DNA of 64,000 nucleotides from Runella defluvii (GTDB lineage: Bacteria; Bacteroidota; Bacteroidia; Cytophagales; Spirosomataceae): positions 186,001 through 250,000 of the forward strand of contig NZ_JACIBY010000006.1 in assembly GCF_014195535.1 (NCBI RefSeq). The letters are read 5' to 3'. Positions 53,593 to 61,395 of this stretch are shown piece after piece. Both the position numbers and the translations under genes were made by a program. Position 1 is the stretch's first letter. Each line of letters starts with the position of its first letter. Below the pieces are notes generated by a model. The model saw only the letters and a program-made list of their open reading frames with translations, did no database searches and was not told the DNA's origin.

Positions 53593-54534
53593 TTACTTCA
53601 CCTCAGTAAAATTCAGCTTGGGCAATTTCATGGCGTTCTCAATCAACTGAATTTCAATGCTTAAGATACCCACTTCAGACACGAGATCGATTTTTTCGAT
53701 ATCGTCGGTAGGTTTGTGGTAGTCGTCGTGGCCACCCGTGTGGAAAAACAAAACGGGGATTTTCTTGGCATAAAACGAGGCGTGATCCGCACCGCCGCTG
53801 CCCGAATTGTCCGTAAAAAATTTGACGCTTCCGCCATTCACTTCCTTAAAAATGGCGGGCCAAGCATCGCTGGTGCCGTACCCCCCGATACCCACGCCAC
53901 GGTCGGGAGCATAGCGGCCAATCATGTCCATGTTGGCCATGAAATTTATTTTTTCCAACGGCAAAGTAGGATTATTTACAAAATACCGCGACCCTACCAA
54001 ACCCAGTTCTTCGGCTCCGAAGGCAATAAACAAGAAATTGTAAGACTCTTTGACGTCGTTTTTGGCAAAATACCGCACCAATTCTATCAATCCTGCCACA
54101 CCCGACGCATTATCGTCGGCGCCGTTGTGAATTTGCCCTACGGCGTTGGCATCGCGCAGACTTCCTTGGCGGCCTTCGCCCAAGTGGTCGTAGTGCGCAC
54201 CGATGACGATGGTGTAGGGCGCGCCGTTGTCCAGAAAACCAATCACGTTTGAAGCAGGACGAATACTGTCGGGCACCACAATGCGGCGCACTTTTGCCGT
54301 AAAGGGTTGCAAGAAACCGTCGGTGCCAAGGGGGGTAAGCCCATTTTTCTTAAATTGTTTGATGATATACGCCGCTGCTTTTTCATTCTCTTTGCTTCCC
54401 GTACCCCGTCCTTTCATTTTATCGGAAGCCAAAAACTGAATGTGTTTTGCGACGGATTCTGTGGTTGGACGTACCGACTGGCTGTATAACAACGGAGATA
54501 CGAGAAAAAAAGCGAGAACAATAAAAGGTTTCAT
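53593..54534 (-). CDS. M28 family metallo-aminopeptidase
   Basis: 313 residues from the ATG at 54534, which begins a signal peptide (MKPFIVLAFFLVSPLLYS); a 35-codon upstream extension crosses a terminator and is rejected. All five zinc ligands are visible in order: GAHYDHLG, NGADDNASGV, FGAEELGLVGS, NMDMIGR, and the His in FHTGGHDDYHKPTDD. Exported di-zinc aminopeptidase, probably for scavenging or envelope protein turnover. The putative outer-membrane protein gene lies 24 bp downstream. Confidence 0.92.
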   Translation of the reverse strand: MKPFIVLAFFLVSPLLYSQSVRPTTESVAKHIQFLASDKMKGRGTGSKENEKAAAYIIKQFKKNGLTPLGTDGFLQPFTAKVRRIVVPDSIRPASNVIGFLDNGAPYTIVIGAHYDHLGEGRQGSLRDANAVGQIHNGADDNASGVAGLIELVRYFAKNDVKESYNFLFIAFGAEELGLVGSRYFVNNPTLPLEKINFMANMDMIGRYAPDRGVGIGGYGTSDAWPAIFKEVNGGSVKFFTDNSGSGGADHASFYAKKIPVLFFHTGGHDDYHKPTDDIEKIDLVSEVGILSIEIQLIENAMKLPKLNFTEVK

Positions 54535-54560
54535 ACTACTAAAAACAGAAAATGGAGTGA

Positions 54561-54591
54561 CTAAAATAAAACAGCCCGCAAAATACGGGCT
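54561..54591 (-). terminator. Terminator after GlsB-type gene
   Basis: On the minus strand AGCCCG pairs with CGGGCT across a 7-nt loop, followed by GTTTTATTTTAG. Located 29-59 bp after the stop of the small membrane protein gene. It separates that gene from the M28 peptidase gene. Confidence 0.7.
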
Positions 54592-54619
54592 ATTTGGGTA
54601 TAAAATGTTGATAAACGCT

Positions 54620-54865
54620 CTACTTTTTGATGAGGCCAATCACGAACAACACCAACAATGCCCCGATAACGGAGGTGAGAATCGTGCTTAATAAACCCGC
54701 TCCCAACGAGACGCCGAGCTGACCGAAGACCCAATTCCCAACAAAAGCACCTACAATGCCGACAGCGATATTGCCAAAAAGACCGAATCCAAAGCCGCGT
54801 CTTATTTGACCAGCCAACCATCCTGAAATAGCACCTACAATCAATACATAAATTAAATGACTCAT
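54620..54865 (-). CDS. GlsB/YeaQ/YmgE family stress membrane protein
   Basis: 81 residues, nearly all in three hydrophobic segments. GAISGWLAGQIRRGFGFGLFGNIAVGIVGAFVGNW matches the transglycosylase-associated/GlsB family, small inner-membrane proteins induced by general stress. Preceded 35 bp upstream by the XRE-cupin regulator gene on the same strand, which could be its regulator or an operon partner. Confidence 0.92.
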   Translation of the reverse strand: MSHLIYVLIVGAISGWLAGQIRRGFGFGLFGNIAVGIVGAFVGNWVFGQLGVSLGAGLLSTILTSVIGALLVLFVIGLIKK

Positions 54866-54900
54866 GGTAGTAAAGGTTTAGGATTGATAATAAAACAAAG

Positions 54901-55473
54901 TTATTCTTTGAAGAAATACATGACGAGCATAGAAGCGGTGGTATCACCCACATTGACGGGTTTGTGCGGGAGGTTCGCGTCAAAAAAGATAGAATCTCCT
55001 GCACTCAAGGTATATTTTTGGTCACCTACGGTGTATTCTACTTCTCCGCTGATGATGTATTTATATTCGTAGGCATTGGTTTTGACCATGAAAGCACGGG
55101 TAGCTTTGGGGGCTAGTTCCAAAATAACAATGTCAGTAGGAAGACTTTGGATGTTGCGCGTCATGATGCGTTTGTACAAAAAACCTTTGGACTGTTCTTT
55201 TTCAAACGACTGATACTCGCTACTGCGTTTGACCAGCACTTTGGCTTCAGAAGCTTGTTCTACATCGGCAAAAAAATCGTTCAAATCCACCCCTAGCGAG
55301 CGAATGAGATTGATCAGTACCAATAAAGAAGGAATCGTCCGATTGTTTTCAATTTGCGAGATAAGTCCCTTGCTTACTTGGGCACGATCTGCCAATTGTT
55401 GAATGGTTATTCCTTTCGACTTGCGGTAATCTTTCAGTTTACTGCTAATTTGCAGAAGTACTTCGTTGGCCAT
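54901..55473 (-). CDS. XRE-family regulator with C-terminal cupin
   Basis: 190 residues from the ATG at 55473 (MANEVLLQ); 21 codons upstream are rejected as they fall outside the HTH. Helix-turn-helix at about 8-65 (GITIQQLADRAQVSKGLISQIEN) and a cupin_2 domain at about 115-185 (YKYIISGEVEYTVGD, LPHKPVN). Cytoplasmic transcription factor of the HTH-cupin type, whose cupin senses a small ligand. Located just upstream of the GlsB-like stress protein and divergent from the sensor kinase. Confidence 0.9.
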   Translation of the reverse strand: MANEVLLQISSKLKDYRKSKGITIQQLADRAQVSKGLISQIENNRTIPSLLVLINLIRSLGVDLNDFFADVEQASEAKVLVKRSSEYQSFEKEQSKGFLYKRIMTRNIQSLPTDIVILELAPKATRAFMVKTNAYEYKYIISGEVEYTVGDQKYTLSAGDSIFFDANLPHKPVNVGDTTASMLVMYFFKE

Positions 55474-55571
55474 AACTACAGAACAAACAATTATAGGATT
55501 TGGGGACAAAGTAGGCGTATCTATACCAAAAACCAAAACCTATGCTATAAATACTTATCTACCGACAAATT

Positions 55572-56750
55572 ATGCCTGATGACCTCAAGAATTTGGGAGG
55601 AATAAAGAGGAGTTCTAATTTTCCCCAAAAATACCCTTTTATGAAAAGCCCCGCGTGGCAGCTGACGGTACATGTATTAGGAGGACTGGCATTTTTGGCT
55701 CTCCCCTACATTTTTGCGCCCAACGGGCTTTCGCAACTCCTTCACCTGACCTCCAATCCACACGAACTCACCAGTTTTGCTTCGTATTTGTTTATGTTGG
55801 GTTTCTTTTATTTGAATTACTACTACCTGATTCCTGCCCTTTATTTCCCCAAAAAATATGTTCGATACGCTCTGAGCATTGGAGCTGCTTTTGGGATAAT
55901 TTTCCTGCTTCTAGCTTCCATCGACCGAACAGCAATTGGGCCTGAAATGTACCGAGGTCGCTTTGAGGAACACGGTCACCCACCCCCGCCATCCAATGCT
56001 GAAGCAAGCCCCCATGATTTTCCTCCCCCGCCCTCTTCTCACCAAATGATAACGGATAACAAACCTCCTATGGGGTTTGAACTGAGCCATGCGCTTTTTC
56101 TGTTTTTGGTCGGCGTTTTTGTGTCATTAGCGTTGCGTATCAACCATCGTTTGCGGCAAACTGAGAGCGAAAAACTGAATACCGAACTGTCATTTTTGAA
56201 AGCACAAATCAACCCCCACTTTCTATTTAATACGCTCAATAGCATCTATTCACTAGCGATTGAGCAGTCGCCACACACAGCCGACGCGGTGGTGAAGCTG
56301 TCGTCGTTGATGCGGTACGTCATGCGCGAAGCAGCTACAGATTGGGTGGCATTGGAGCACGAACTTGGGTATATTTCCAATTATGTAGCACTGCAAAAGC
56401 TTCGCCTTGGGGATACCGTAGAGCTGGACTTTGGGATAGAAGGCAAACCCAATGGCCATAAAATTGCACCGTTGATTTTGATTTCATTCATCGAAAATGC
56501 GTTTAAATACGGCGTAAATCCTCAGGAAAAATCGCTGATTCAGCTACGGATTTCGGTAAAAGAAGGGGTATTGACCTTAACTACATTTAACAAAAAAGTA
56601 CGGGTGTTTTATGATGAAGAAGCGGCGAGTGGGATAGGTATCGAAAACACAAGAACGCGACTGGAATTGCTCTACCCTGATGATTATGAATTGAAAATCG
56701 GGGATAGCGTGGATAGTTTTACGGTAGATTTGCAGTTGCGAATAGCGTAA
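55572..56750 (+). CDS. LytS/YehU-type sensor histidine kinase
   Basis: 392 residues (369 if the ATG at 55641 is used). Three or four N-terminal membrane helices, a proline-rich periplasmic/cytoplasmic loop (HPPPPSNAEASPH, FPPPPSS), then the His_kinase domain: phospho-acceptor His in AQINPHFLFNTLNSIY and ATPase N and G boxes in SFIENAFKYGVNP and GIGIENTRTRL. Partner of the LytTR response regulator 124 bp downstream. The signal sensed is unknown. Divergent from the XRE-cupin gene. Confidence 0.92.
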   Translation: MPDDLKNLGGIKRSSNFPQKYPFMKSPAWQLTVHVLGGLAFLALPYIFAPNGLSQLLHLTSNPHELTSFASYLFMLGFFYLNYYYLIPALYFPKKYVRYALSIGAAFGIIFLLLASIDRTAIGPEMYRGRFEEHGHPPPPSNAEASPHDFPPPPSSHQMITDNKPPMGFELSHALFLFLVGVFVSLALRINHRLRQTESEKLNTELSFLKAQINPHFLFNTLNSIYSLAIEQSPHTADAVVKLSSLMRYVMREAATDWVALEHELGYISNYVALQKLRLGDTVELDFGIEGKPNGHKIAPLILISFIENAFKYGVNPQEKSLIQLRISVKEGVLTLTTFNKKVRVFYDEEAASGIGIENTRTRLELLYPDDYELKIGDSVDSFTVDLQLRIA

Positions 56751-56759
56751 AACCACCGT

Positions 56760-56841
56760 GCAGAGAGTTGCTCACAACCCGACCCTACGTGCAAAGGGTT
56801 TCTCAAAACCCGACCTCACGTGCAAAAGGTTGCTCACAACC
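56760..56841. repeat. Three palindromic repeats with CTCA loop
   Basis: Three units of about 31 bp: GTTG-CTCA-CAAC (56767), GGGTTT-CTCA-AAACCC (56796-56811) and GGTTG-CTCA-CAACC (56828). They are joined by CGACC(C/T) and CGTGCAAA-type spacers. They lie between the histidine kinase and its response regulator. Confidence 0.7.
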
Positions 56842-56874
56842 CTGTTATTTTATATGTAAACAACATACCAAACT

Positions 56875-57570
56875 ATGCTAAAAGCAATTGCCATCGACGA
56901 CGAGCCCCCTGCCCTGCGGGTGATTTCTCATTTTTGCAGTCAAGTATCTTTGGTTGACTTACAAAAAACCTTTTCGCGTACCGACGAGGCGCTGGCTTAT
57001 TTGGCCGAGAATGAGGTGGATTTGCTCTTTTTGGATATAAATATGCCCGCCATGTCGGGGATTGATTTCTATAAAGCGATTCCAAAAGCTGCGATGGTGA
57101 TTTTTACGACGGCCTACGCCGAATATGCCGTAGAGGGCTTTAACCTCAGCGCGGTTGATTATCTTTTAAAACCATTTACCTTCGAGCGTTTTCAACAGGG
57201 GGTTCAAAAAGCGCTGGATTATTCTCAGTTCATCAAAAAAGCAGAACCTGAGCTTGCTGTTGAATATTTGTACATAAAAGCCGATTACAGCACCTATAAA
57301 ATTGCCATCGCTGACATTTTGTTTATCGAGGGGCTAGACGATTACCTCAAAATTCAGCTCGAAAATGCGAAACCTATCGTGGCGCGTATGACCATGAAAA
57401 GCATGGTTGAAAAACTGCCAGCACGGGATTTTATACGAGTGCATCGGTCGTTTATTGTACCTCTGCGACGCATTGAAAACGTTCGAAATAAAGTAATTGC
57501 ACTGGGTGAAAATGAAATCCCGATTGGAAGTAGCTACGAAGCAGAATTTTTCAAACGTTTTTCTTCCTAG
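56875..57570 (+). CDS. LytTR-family response regulator
   Basis: 231 residues. Receiver domain at 1-120: acidic pocket in AIDDEPPAL, phospho-Asp in LLFLDINMPAMSG, Thr in FTTAYAEYA and Lys in YLLKPFTFERF. LytTR DNA-binding domain at about 135-230 (YLYIKADYSTYKI, DDYLKIQL, FIRVHRSFIV). Activated by the upstream LytS-type kinase. Typical targets are envelope or transport genes; here none is obvious. Both flanks carry GGTT-loop-AACC palindromes. Confidence 0.93.
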   Translation: MLKAIAIDDEPPALRVISHFCSQVSLVDLQKTFSRTDEALAYLAENEVDLLFLDINMPAMSGIDFYKAIPKAAMVIFTTAYAEYAVEGFNLSAVDYLLKPFTFERFQQGVQKALDYSQFIKKAEPELAVEYLYIKADYSTYKIAIADILFIEGLDDYLKIQLENAKPIVARMTMKSMVEKLPARDFIRVHRSFIVPLRRIENVRNKVIALGENEIPIGSSYEAEFFKRFSS

Positions 57571-57599
57571 TAAGTGTCAGCAGTTTCTCTACTGTGTTA

Positions 57600-57717
57600 G
57601 CGGTTTCTCAAAACCGCGTCTGTTGAGTCCGTGGTTTTGAGAAACCACGGGCACCGCACAGAAAACACGAGCACGGCGAAGAAAACACGAGTATGGCGAA
57701 GAAAACACGAGCGCGGT
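57600..57717. repeat. Palindrome pair and 20-bp tandem repeats
   Basis: GCGGTTT-CTCA-AAACCGC (57600-57617) is followed by CCGTGGTTT-TGAG-AAACCACGG (57629-57650), the same motif in opposite orientation. Next come three 20-bp units GAAAACACGAG(CAC/TAT/CGC)GG... beginning at 57661, 57681 and 57701. The 275-bp gap 57571-57845 holds these and no gene. Confidence 0.75.
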
Positions 57718-57845
57718 TTTCTGCAACGCTCTCGAAAAGATATGCGTAACAGCAATTGTTAACGCAATCATCCACTTTTTGAGCATCACCCGAATTTGCC
57801 ATACCTCTCCCTGTTTTTTTCTTCACCTAACTTAAAAACAGTCTC

Positions 57846-59174
57846 ATGAGCAACATGGCAAAACTTATTATTGGAATGACTGTGGCGTTTTGTATTGCCC
57901 TTTTCAGTTGCAAACAAAACAACCTCGACCCTCAAACCACTTCCAACGGCTCCACTTCGTCAAACACGTCCGCTACCACAGCCGATATACGCGATTCGCT
58001 TTGGCTGTATATGCAAGATGTGTATTTGTGGTACGACAAACTTCCTACTACGTTCAACCCCCGTTCGTATGCCGACCCTGAAAGTGAGATGGATGCCTTG
58101 CGTACCTATCAAACATTAGACCGCTGGTCGTTTGTGGAAAAGGCGAGTACCTTCAATAGCTATTTTTCGGACGGCGAAACACAGGATTTTGGTTTTTGGA
58201 TAAAATACGATGCCAACAACGACCTGCGGGTACGGTATGTATATGCCCAATCGCCTGCTGGAAAAGCGGGGGTAGAACGGGGCTGGAAACTGACGACACT
58301 GAACGGGCAATCGGTAAAATCAATGACGGACGATGCCATTGTTAGTGCCTTCTATGATGCGACTTCTACGACGTTTGGGTTTGAGAAATCAGATGGAACG
58401 ACGTCCACCGTTGCGCTAACAGCCGCGACTTACACGATGAATACGGTGCTTTTTAATAAAACCTACGACGTGGCGGGACGAAAAGTGGGTTATTTTGTCT
58501 TCAATAGTTTTACAGGAACCCCTTCGCAAAATGAGCTAAAAGCGGTGTTGAGCAATTTTGAAAGTGCAGGAGTCAACGAACTCATCGTGGACTTGCGCTA
58601 CAATGGCGGTGGGGACGTCGAAACGCAAATTATGTTGGCCAACACGCTTGCTCCTACGAGTGTCACCAAGTCGTCGGTGATGTTTAGCTATCTTCACAAC
58701 ACCAAACTTTCGCAGTGGAACGAGACGATTCGCTTTTCTAAAACAGGCGCTTTGAATCTTTCTCGAATTTTCTTCATTACGTCGTCGGCCTCTGCTTCAG
58801 CATCCGAATTACTTATCAATAACCTAAAGCCGTATTTGGACGTCAAAACAATTGGCAGCACCACGCATGGTAAGCCCGTAGGCATGTACGGTTTTGAGGT
58901 GATGGATTACGTCATTGCTCCGATTGCGTTTAAAACGGTGAATGCCCAAAATGTAGGAGATTATTATACGGGTTTGGCGGTAGATGCGGCGGTGGCGGAT
59001 GGACTCAGCAAAAATTGGGGCGATACGCAGGAGAACTGTTTGGCTGCAACACTCAACTATATTCAGGCGGGTAGTTTCACCGTGGCAAGCAACGCCCGCC
59101 TTTCGGCCGAACAAGTGACCATGAACCAAACACTTGACAAAAAAATGGTCAAAAACACCGTGGTCAGACGATAG
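57846..59174 (+). CDS. S41 family peptidase lipoprotein
   Basis: 442 residues. Signal peptide with lipobox IALFSC (Cys about 22), then a Ser/Thr-rich tether. N-terminal helical region with LWLYMQDVYLWYDKLP typical of this S41 group, a degenerate PDZ domain (AGVERGWKLTTLNGQSV), and the catalytic domain: ELIVDLRYNGGGDV, Ser in SSASASASELLINN and Lys in TTHGKPVGMY. Probable periplasmic or surface-anchored protease. Its last codons and stop lie inside a 20-bp inverted repeat. Confidence 0.9.
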   Translation: MSNMAKLIIGMTVAFCIALFSCKQNNLDPQTTSNGSTSSNTSATTADIRDSLWLYMQDVYLWYDKLPTTFNPRSYADPESEMDALRTYQTLDRWSFVEKASTFNSYFSDGETQDFGFWIKYDANNDLRVRYVYAQSPAGKAGVERGWKLTTLNGQSVKSMTDDAIVSAFYDATSTTFGFEKSDGTTSTVALTAATYTMNTVLFNKTYDVAGRKVGYFVFNSFTGTPSQNELKAVLSNFESAGVNELIVDLRYNGGGDVETQIMLANTLAPTSVTKSSVMFSYLHNTKLSQWNETIRFSKTGALNLSRIFFITSSASASASELLINNLKPYLDVKTIGSTTHGKPVGMYGFEVMDYVIAPIAFKTVNAQNVGDYYTGLAVDAAVADGLSKNWGDTQENCLAATLNYIQAGSFTVASNARLSAEQVTMNQTLDKKMVKNTVVRR

Positions 59175-59280
59175 TCAGACCACGAAGAGTAGAAGAGTCC
59201 TCAAACACTGGTCAGCGATAGTCAGACCACGAAGGATGTTATCGTAAACACTGGTCTGACTATCGTCTGACCTGTGTTTA
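59162..59280. repeat. Three copies of a GATA/TATC-loop palindrome
   Basis: Copy A GGTCAGACGATAGTCAGACC (59162-59181) and copy C (59253-59272) are exact 20-bp inverses; copy B (59210-59228) is a one-base-shorter form of A. B and C share the flank AAACACT. Copy C with its flanks (AAACACTGGTC/GACCTGTGTTT) is itself a near-perfect hairpin that could end the peptidase transcript. The gap 59175-59389 holds nothing else. Confidence 0.75.
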
Positions 59281-59389
59281 CCGCAACATTTGAGCCCTTT
59301 ACCTCAAAACAGGCTTTTTGCACAACGTTGTAAATGCCTTGTACGTATGGTTAATTAAAATCACTCATTCTAACCAAAATCATACGAAT

Positions 59390-60133
59390 ATGGAACGCAA
59401 GGAATTTTTGAAAAGAAGCTTATCGGTATTAGGCATTGCAACCGTAGTCCCTATTGTCAGCTCTTGTAGCAAAGAGACTGTTGACCCAACCTCCACTACT
59501 TCGGGCTCTACTACTTCGCAAGGCTCTACCAATGGCTCGTCAAGCTCGAATTGTACAGTCACAAATTCGGAAACCGAAGGGCCGTTCCCAACCAAGACTC
59601 CGAGTTCATTGGTCATGAAAGATATTCGTTCAGACCGTTCGGGGCTTCCTATGACAGTTACTATTACCATCAAAAATAAAAATAATAGCTGCGCAGCGCT
59701 GTCGGGAGCACTCGTTGACATTTGGCACTGCGATGCGGATGGAAACTACTCAGAATACGGCGGTACAGGTATGCAAAGTACCAACTATACATCAGTGCAT
59801 TTTTTGAGAGGACGCCAAACTACCGATGCGTCGGGTAATGTAGGTTTTACAACTATTTTCCCTGGGTGGTATTCGGGTCGTGCAGTACACATCCACGTTC
59901 ACATCTATGACTCTACGGGCAAGTCGTTGTTGGTCACCCAAATCGCTTTTCCTGCCGATGTGTGTGACACCGTATTCACTACCGCCACCAACTATTACAA
60001 AAAAGGCAAAGCGGATACGACTAACGAAAAAGACAACGTATTTGGGGATGGATATACCAACGAGCTTGGTACGGTTTCGGGAAGCGTAGCCAATGGATAT
60101 ACAATTACTCATACAATTGTTGTAAGTGCCTAA
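59390..60133 (+). CDS. Intradiol ring-cleavage dioxygenase, lipoprotein
   Basis: 247 residues from the ATG at 59390; 24 upstream codons are dropped. The signal sequence ends in IVSSC (lipobox), so the enzyme is probably outside the cytoplasm, followed by a Ser/Thr tether. Intradiol fold: ETEGPF, VDIWHCDADGNYSEYG (first Tyr ligand), FPGWYSGRAVHIHVHIY (second Tyr and two His ligands of Fe3+). Family enzymes cleave catechol or protocatechuate ortho to the hydroxyls. Secreted forms in Bacteroidota suggest attack on free or polymer-bound catechols (inference). Confidence 0.88.
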   Translation: MERKEFLKRSLSVLGIATVVPIVSSCSKETVDPTSTTSGSTTSQGSTNGSSSSNCTVTNSETEGPFPTKTPSSLVMKDIRSDRSGLPMTVTITIKNKNNSCAALSGALVDIWHCDADGNYSEYGGTGMQSTNYTSVHFLRGRQTTDASGNVGFTTIFPGWYSGRAVHIHVHIYDSTGKSLLVTQIAFPADVCDTVFTTATNYYKKGKADTTNEKDNVFGDGYTNELGTVSGSVANGYTITHTIVVSA

Positions 60134-60147
60134 TAGTTAGTGGATTT

Positions 60148-60663
60148 ATGAAAGGACTAATCAGTCTGTGTTATCGGAAAGTGATTGACGCATCGTCACA
60201 GAAAGCTTGGGATAAGTTTGTTTTTGACGATACTCATCTTGAGTTTTTTATGAGGGCGCAGTATTTTGACCCTAATAGCCGTTATAAAACCTTGCAAGAA
60301 CTACTCGACCATGTGCCCAATGCCGAGCAGATTCACGGTATGGTGAGTACAGCAGCGATTGGGTACTTACGCCAACTCAACGATATAATCCCTGACATAG
60401 CCAACACTCACGGCAAGCTTTGTCTTCCGTTCAAGCGTTTTCGGTTTGAGATTGTTCAATCGAACATTCAGAACAAGGCTGAACATAAAATAGCTATTTA
60501 TTTCTATAGCGACCCTCTTACTTGGATTGACACCGTCGGCGACCATTTATTGGTGGCCTACGGTGACCATCGAACTGCCTTAGCGAACGGTGCAGACATT
60601 GAGACCGATTTAATTGCTCTTCAACCCTTTTTGAGTATTTCTTCTTTGCAAAAATCATTATGA
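60148..60663 (+). CDS. Unknown protein coupled to pirin
   Basis: 171 residues, soluble, no signal peptide; no family recognised. It contains a helical N-terminal half (LQELLDHVPNAEQIHGM, TAAIGYLRQLNDI) and a beta-rich second half (HKIAIYFYSDPLTWIDTVGDHLLVAYGDH). Its stop overlaps the pirin ATG by 4 bp, so they are translated together. The gene starts 14 bp after the dioxygenase stop, which suggests a dioxygenase - unknown - pirin operon. Confidence 0.75.
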   Translation: MKGLISLCYRKVIDASSQKAWDKFVFDDTHLEFFMRAQYFDPNSRYKTLQELLDHVPNAEQIHGMVSTAAIGYLRQLNDIIPDIANTHGKLCLPFKRFRFEIVQSNIQNKAEHKIAIYFYSDPLTWIDTVGDHLLVAYGDHRTALANGADIETDLIALQPFLSISSLQKSL

Positions 60664-61337
60664 CCCAAATCGACGCTGTCATTTTTTTAGCCGACCAACG
60701 TGGAGTGTCACAACTCGACTGGTTTCGGAGCTACCATAGTTTCAATTTTGGGGCCTATCGCGCCGAAAACCGTGAGCCATTTGGTGCGTTACGCGTGCTG
60801 AACGACGACACCCTAGATTACGAACGTAGCATCGAAATGACGGTTGACCAAGCGACGGATGTGGTCTTGATTCCGTTGGTTGGGGCTTTGGAATACGAAA
60901 ATAGCCTACACCAAACGGGTTTTGTAGAAGCTGGGCAAGTGCAGGTCTTTTCGGCAAAGGAAGGGATGAGCTACAAAGTAACCAACCCGTATCCTGACCA
61001 TCTGGTGAATTTTTTGCAAATTTGGCTAAAGCGTCCGCCAGAAGATTTTACCCCAAAAACAGAGATGAATACGTTCAATTTTTCGCAAAAGAATCAGTTG
61101 CTTCCTCTTTTTAATGCGTGTGTGCCAGGTTTCATCGGGCGTTATGACGGGCGGGCAGAGGATAGTTATCAAGTGCAATCCGCAGGAAAAGGAGTATATG
61201 TTTTTGTGATAGAAGGTGCATTTGAAGTCCAAAACCGCCTGCTTCATGCTCGCGATGGTTTATCGCTTTCGTCGGTGACGGAGGTAGAATTTGAAGCATT
61301 ATCGAACGATGCTATGTTGTTGATTTTGGAAACCTAA
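60660..61337 (+). CDS. Pirin family (bicupin) protein
   Basis: 225 residues. N-terminal pirin signature DWFRSYHSFNFGAYRAENREPFGALRVLNDD (read in parts) and a second cupin-like half. Pirins are Fe-binding cupins; some act as quercetinase-like dioxygenases, others regulate. The His set of the metal site is only partly visible (YHSFNFG retained; the usual HPH segment near LNDDTL is altered to ERSIEM), so activity is uncertain. Overlaps the upstream unknown gene by 4 bp. Confidence 0.78.
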   Translation: MTQIDAVIFLADQRGVSQLDWFRSYHSFNFGAYRAENREPFGALRVLNDDTLDYERSIEMTVDQATDVVLIPLVGALEYENSLHQTGFVEAGQVQVFSAKEGMSYKVTNPYPDHLVNFLQIWLKRPPEDFTPKTEMNTFNFSQKNQLLPLFNACVPGFIGRYDGRAEDSYQVQSAGKGVYVFVIEGAFEVQNRLLHARDGLSLSSVTEVEFEALSNDAMLLILET

Positions 61338-61390
61338 TTGTGGTTTTCTATTTCAATGCTATCTTTAAGGTTTATCTCCTAAACCTTAAA
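61338..61390 (+). promoter_or_regulatory. OPT gene promoter overlapped by a palindrome
   Basis: TTG (61338-61340), 19 nt, TATCTTTA (61360-61367, one mismatch to TAnnTTTG). TTTAAGGTTTA (61364-61374) and TAAACCTTAAA (61380-61390) form a perfect 11-bp inverted repeat that covers the -7 box end and the expected start site, as a repressor operator would. Confidence 0.55.
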
Positions 61391-61395
61391 ATTTT

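Noticed and set aside
54561-55004. 147-residue minus frame over the GlsB and XRE genes
   Set aside because: It crosses two well-supported genes and a terminator in another frame.
57661-57720. CRISPR array in the 20-bp tandem repeats
   Set aside because: The three units are contiguous with no spacers, and no cas gene is nearby.
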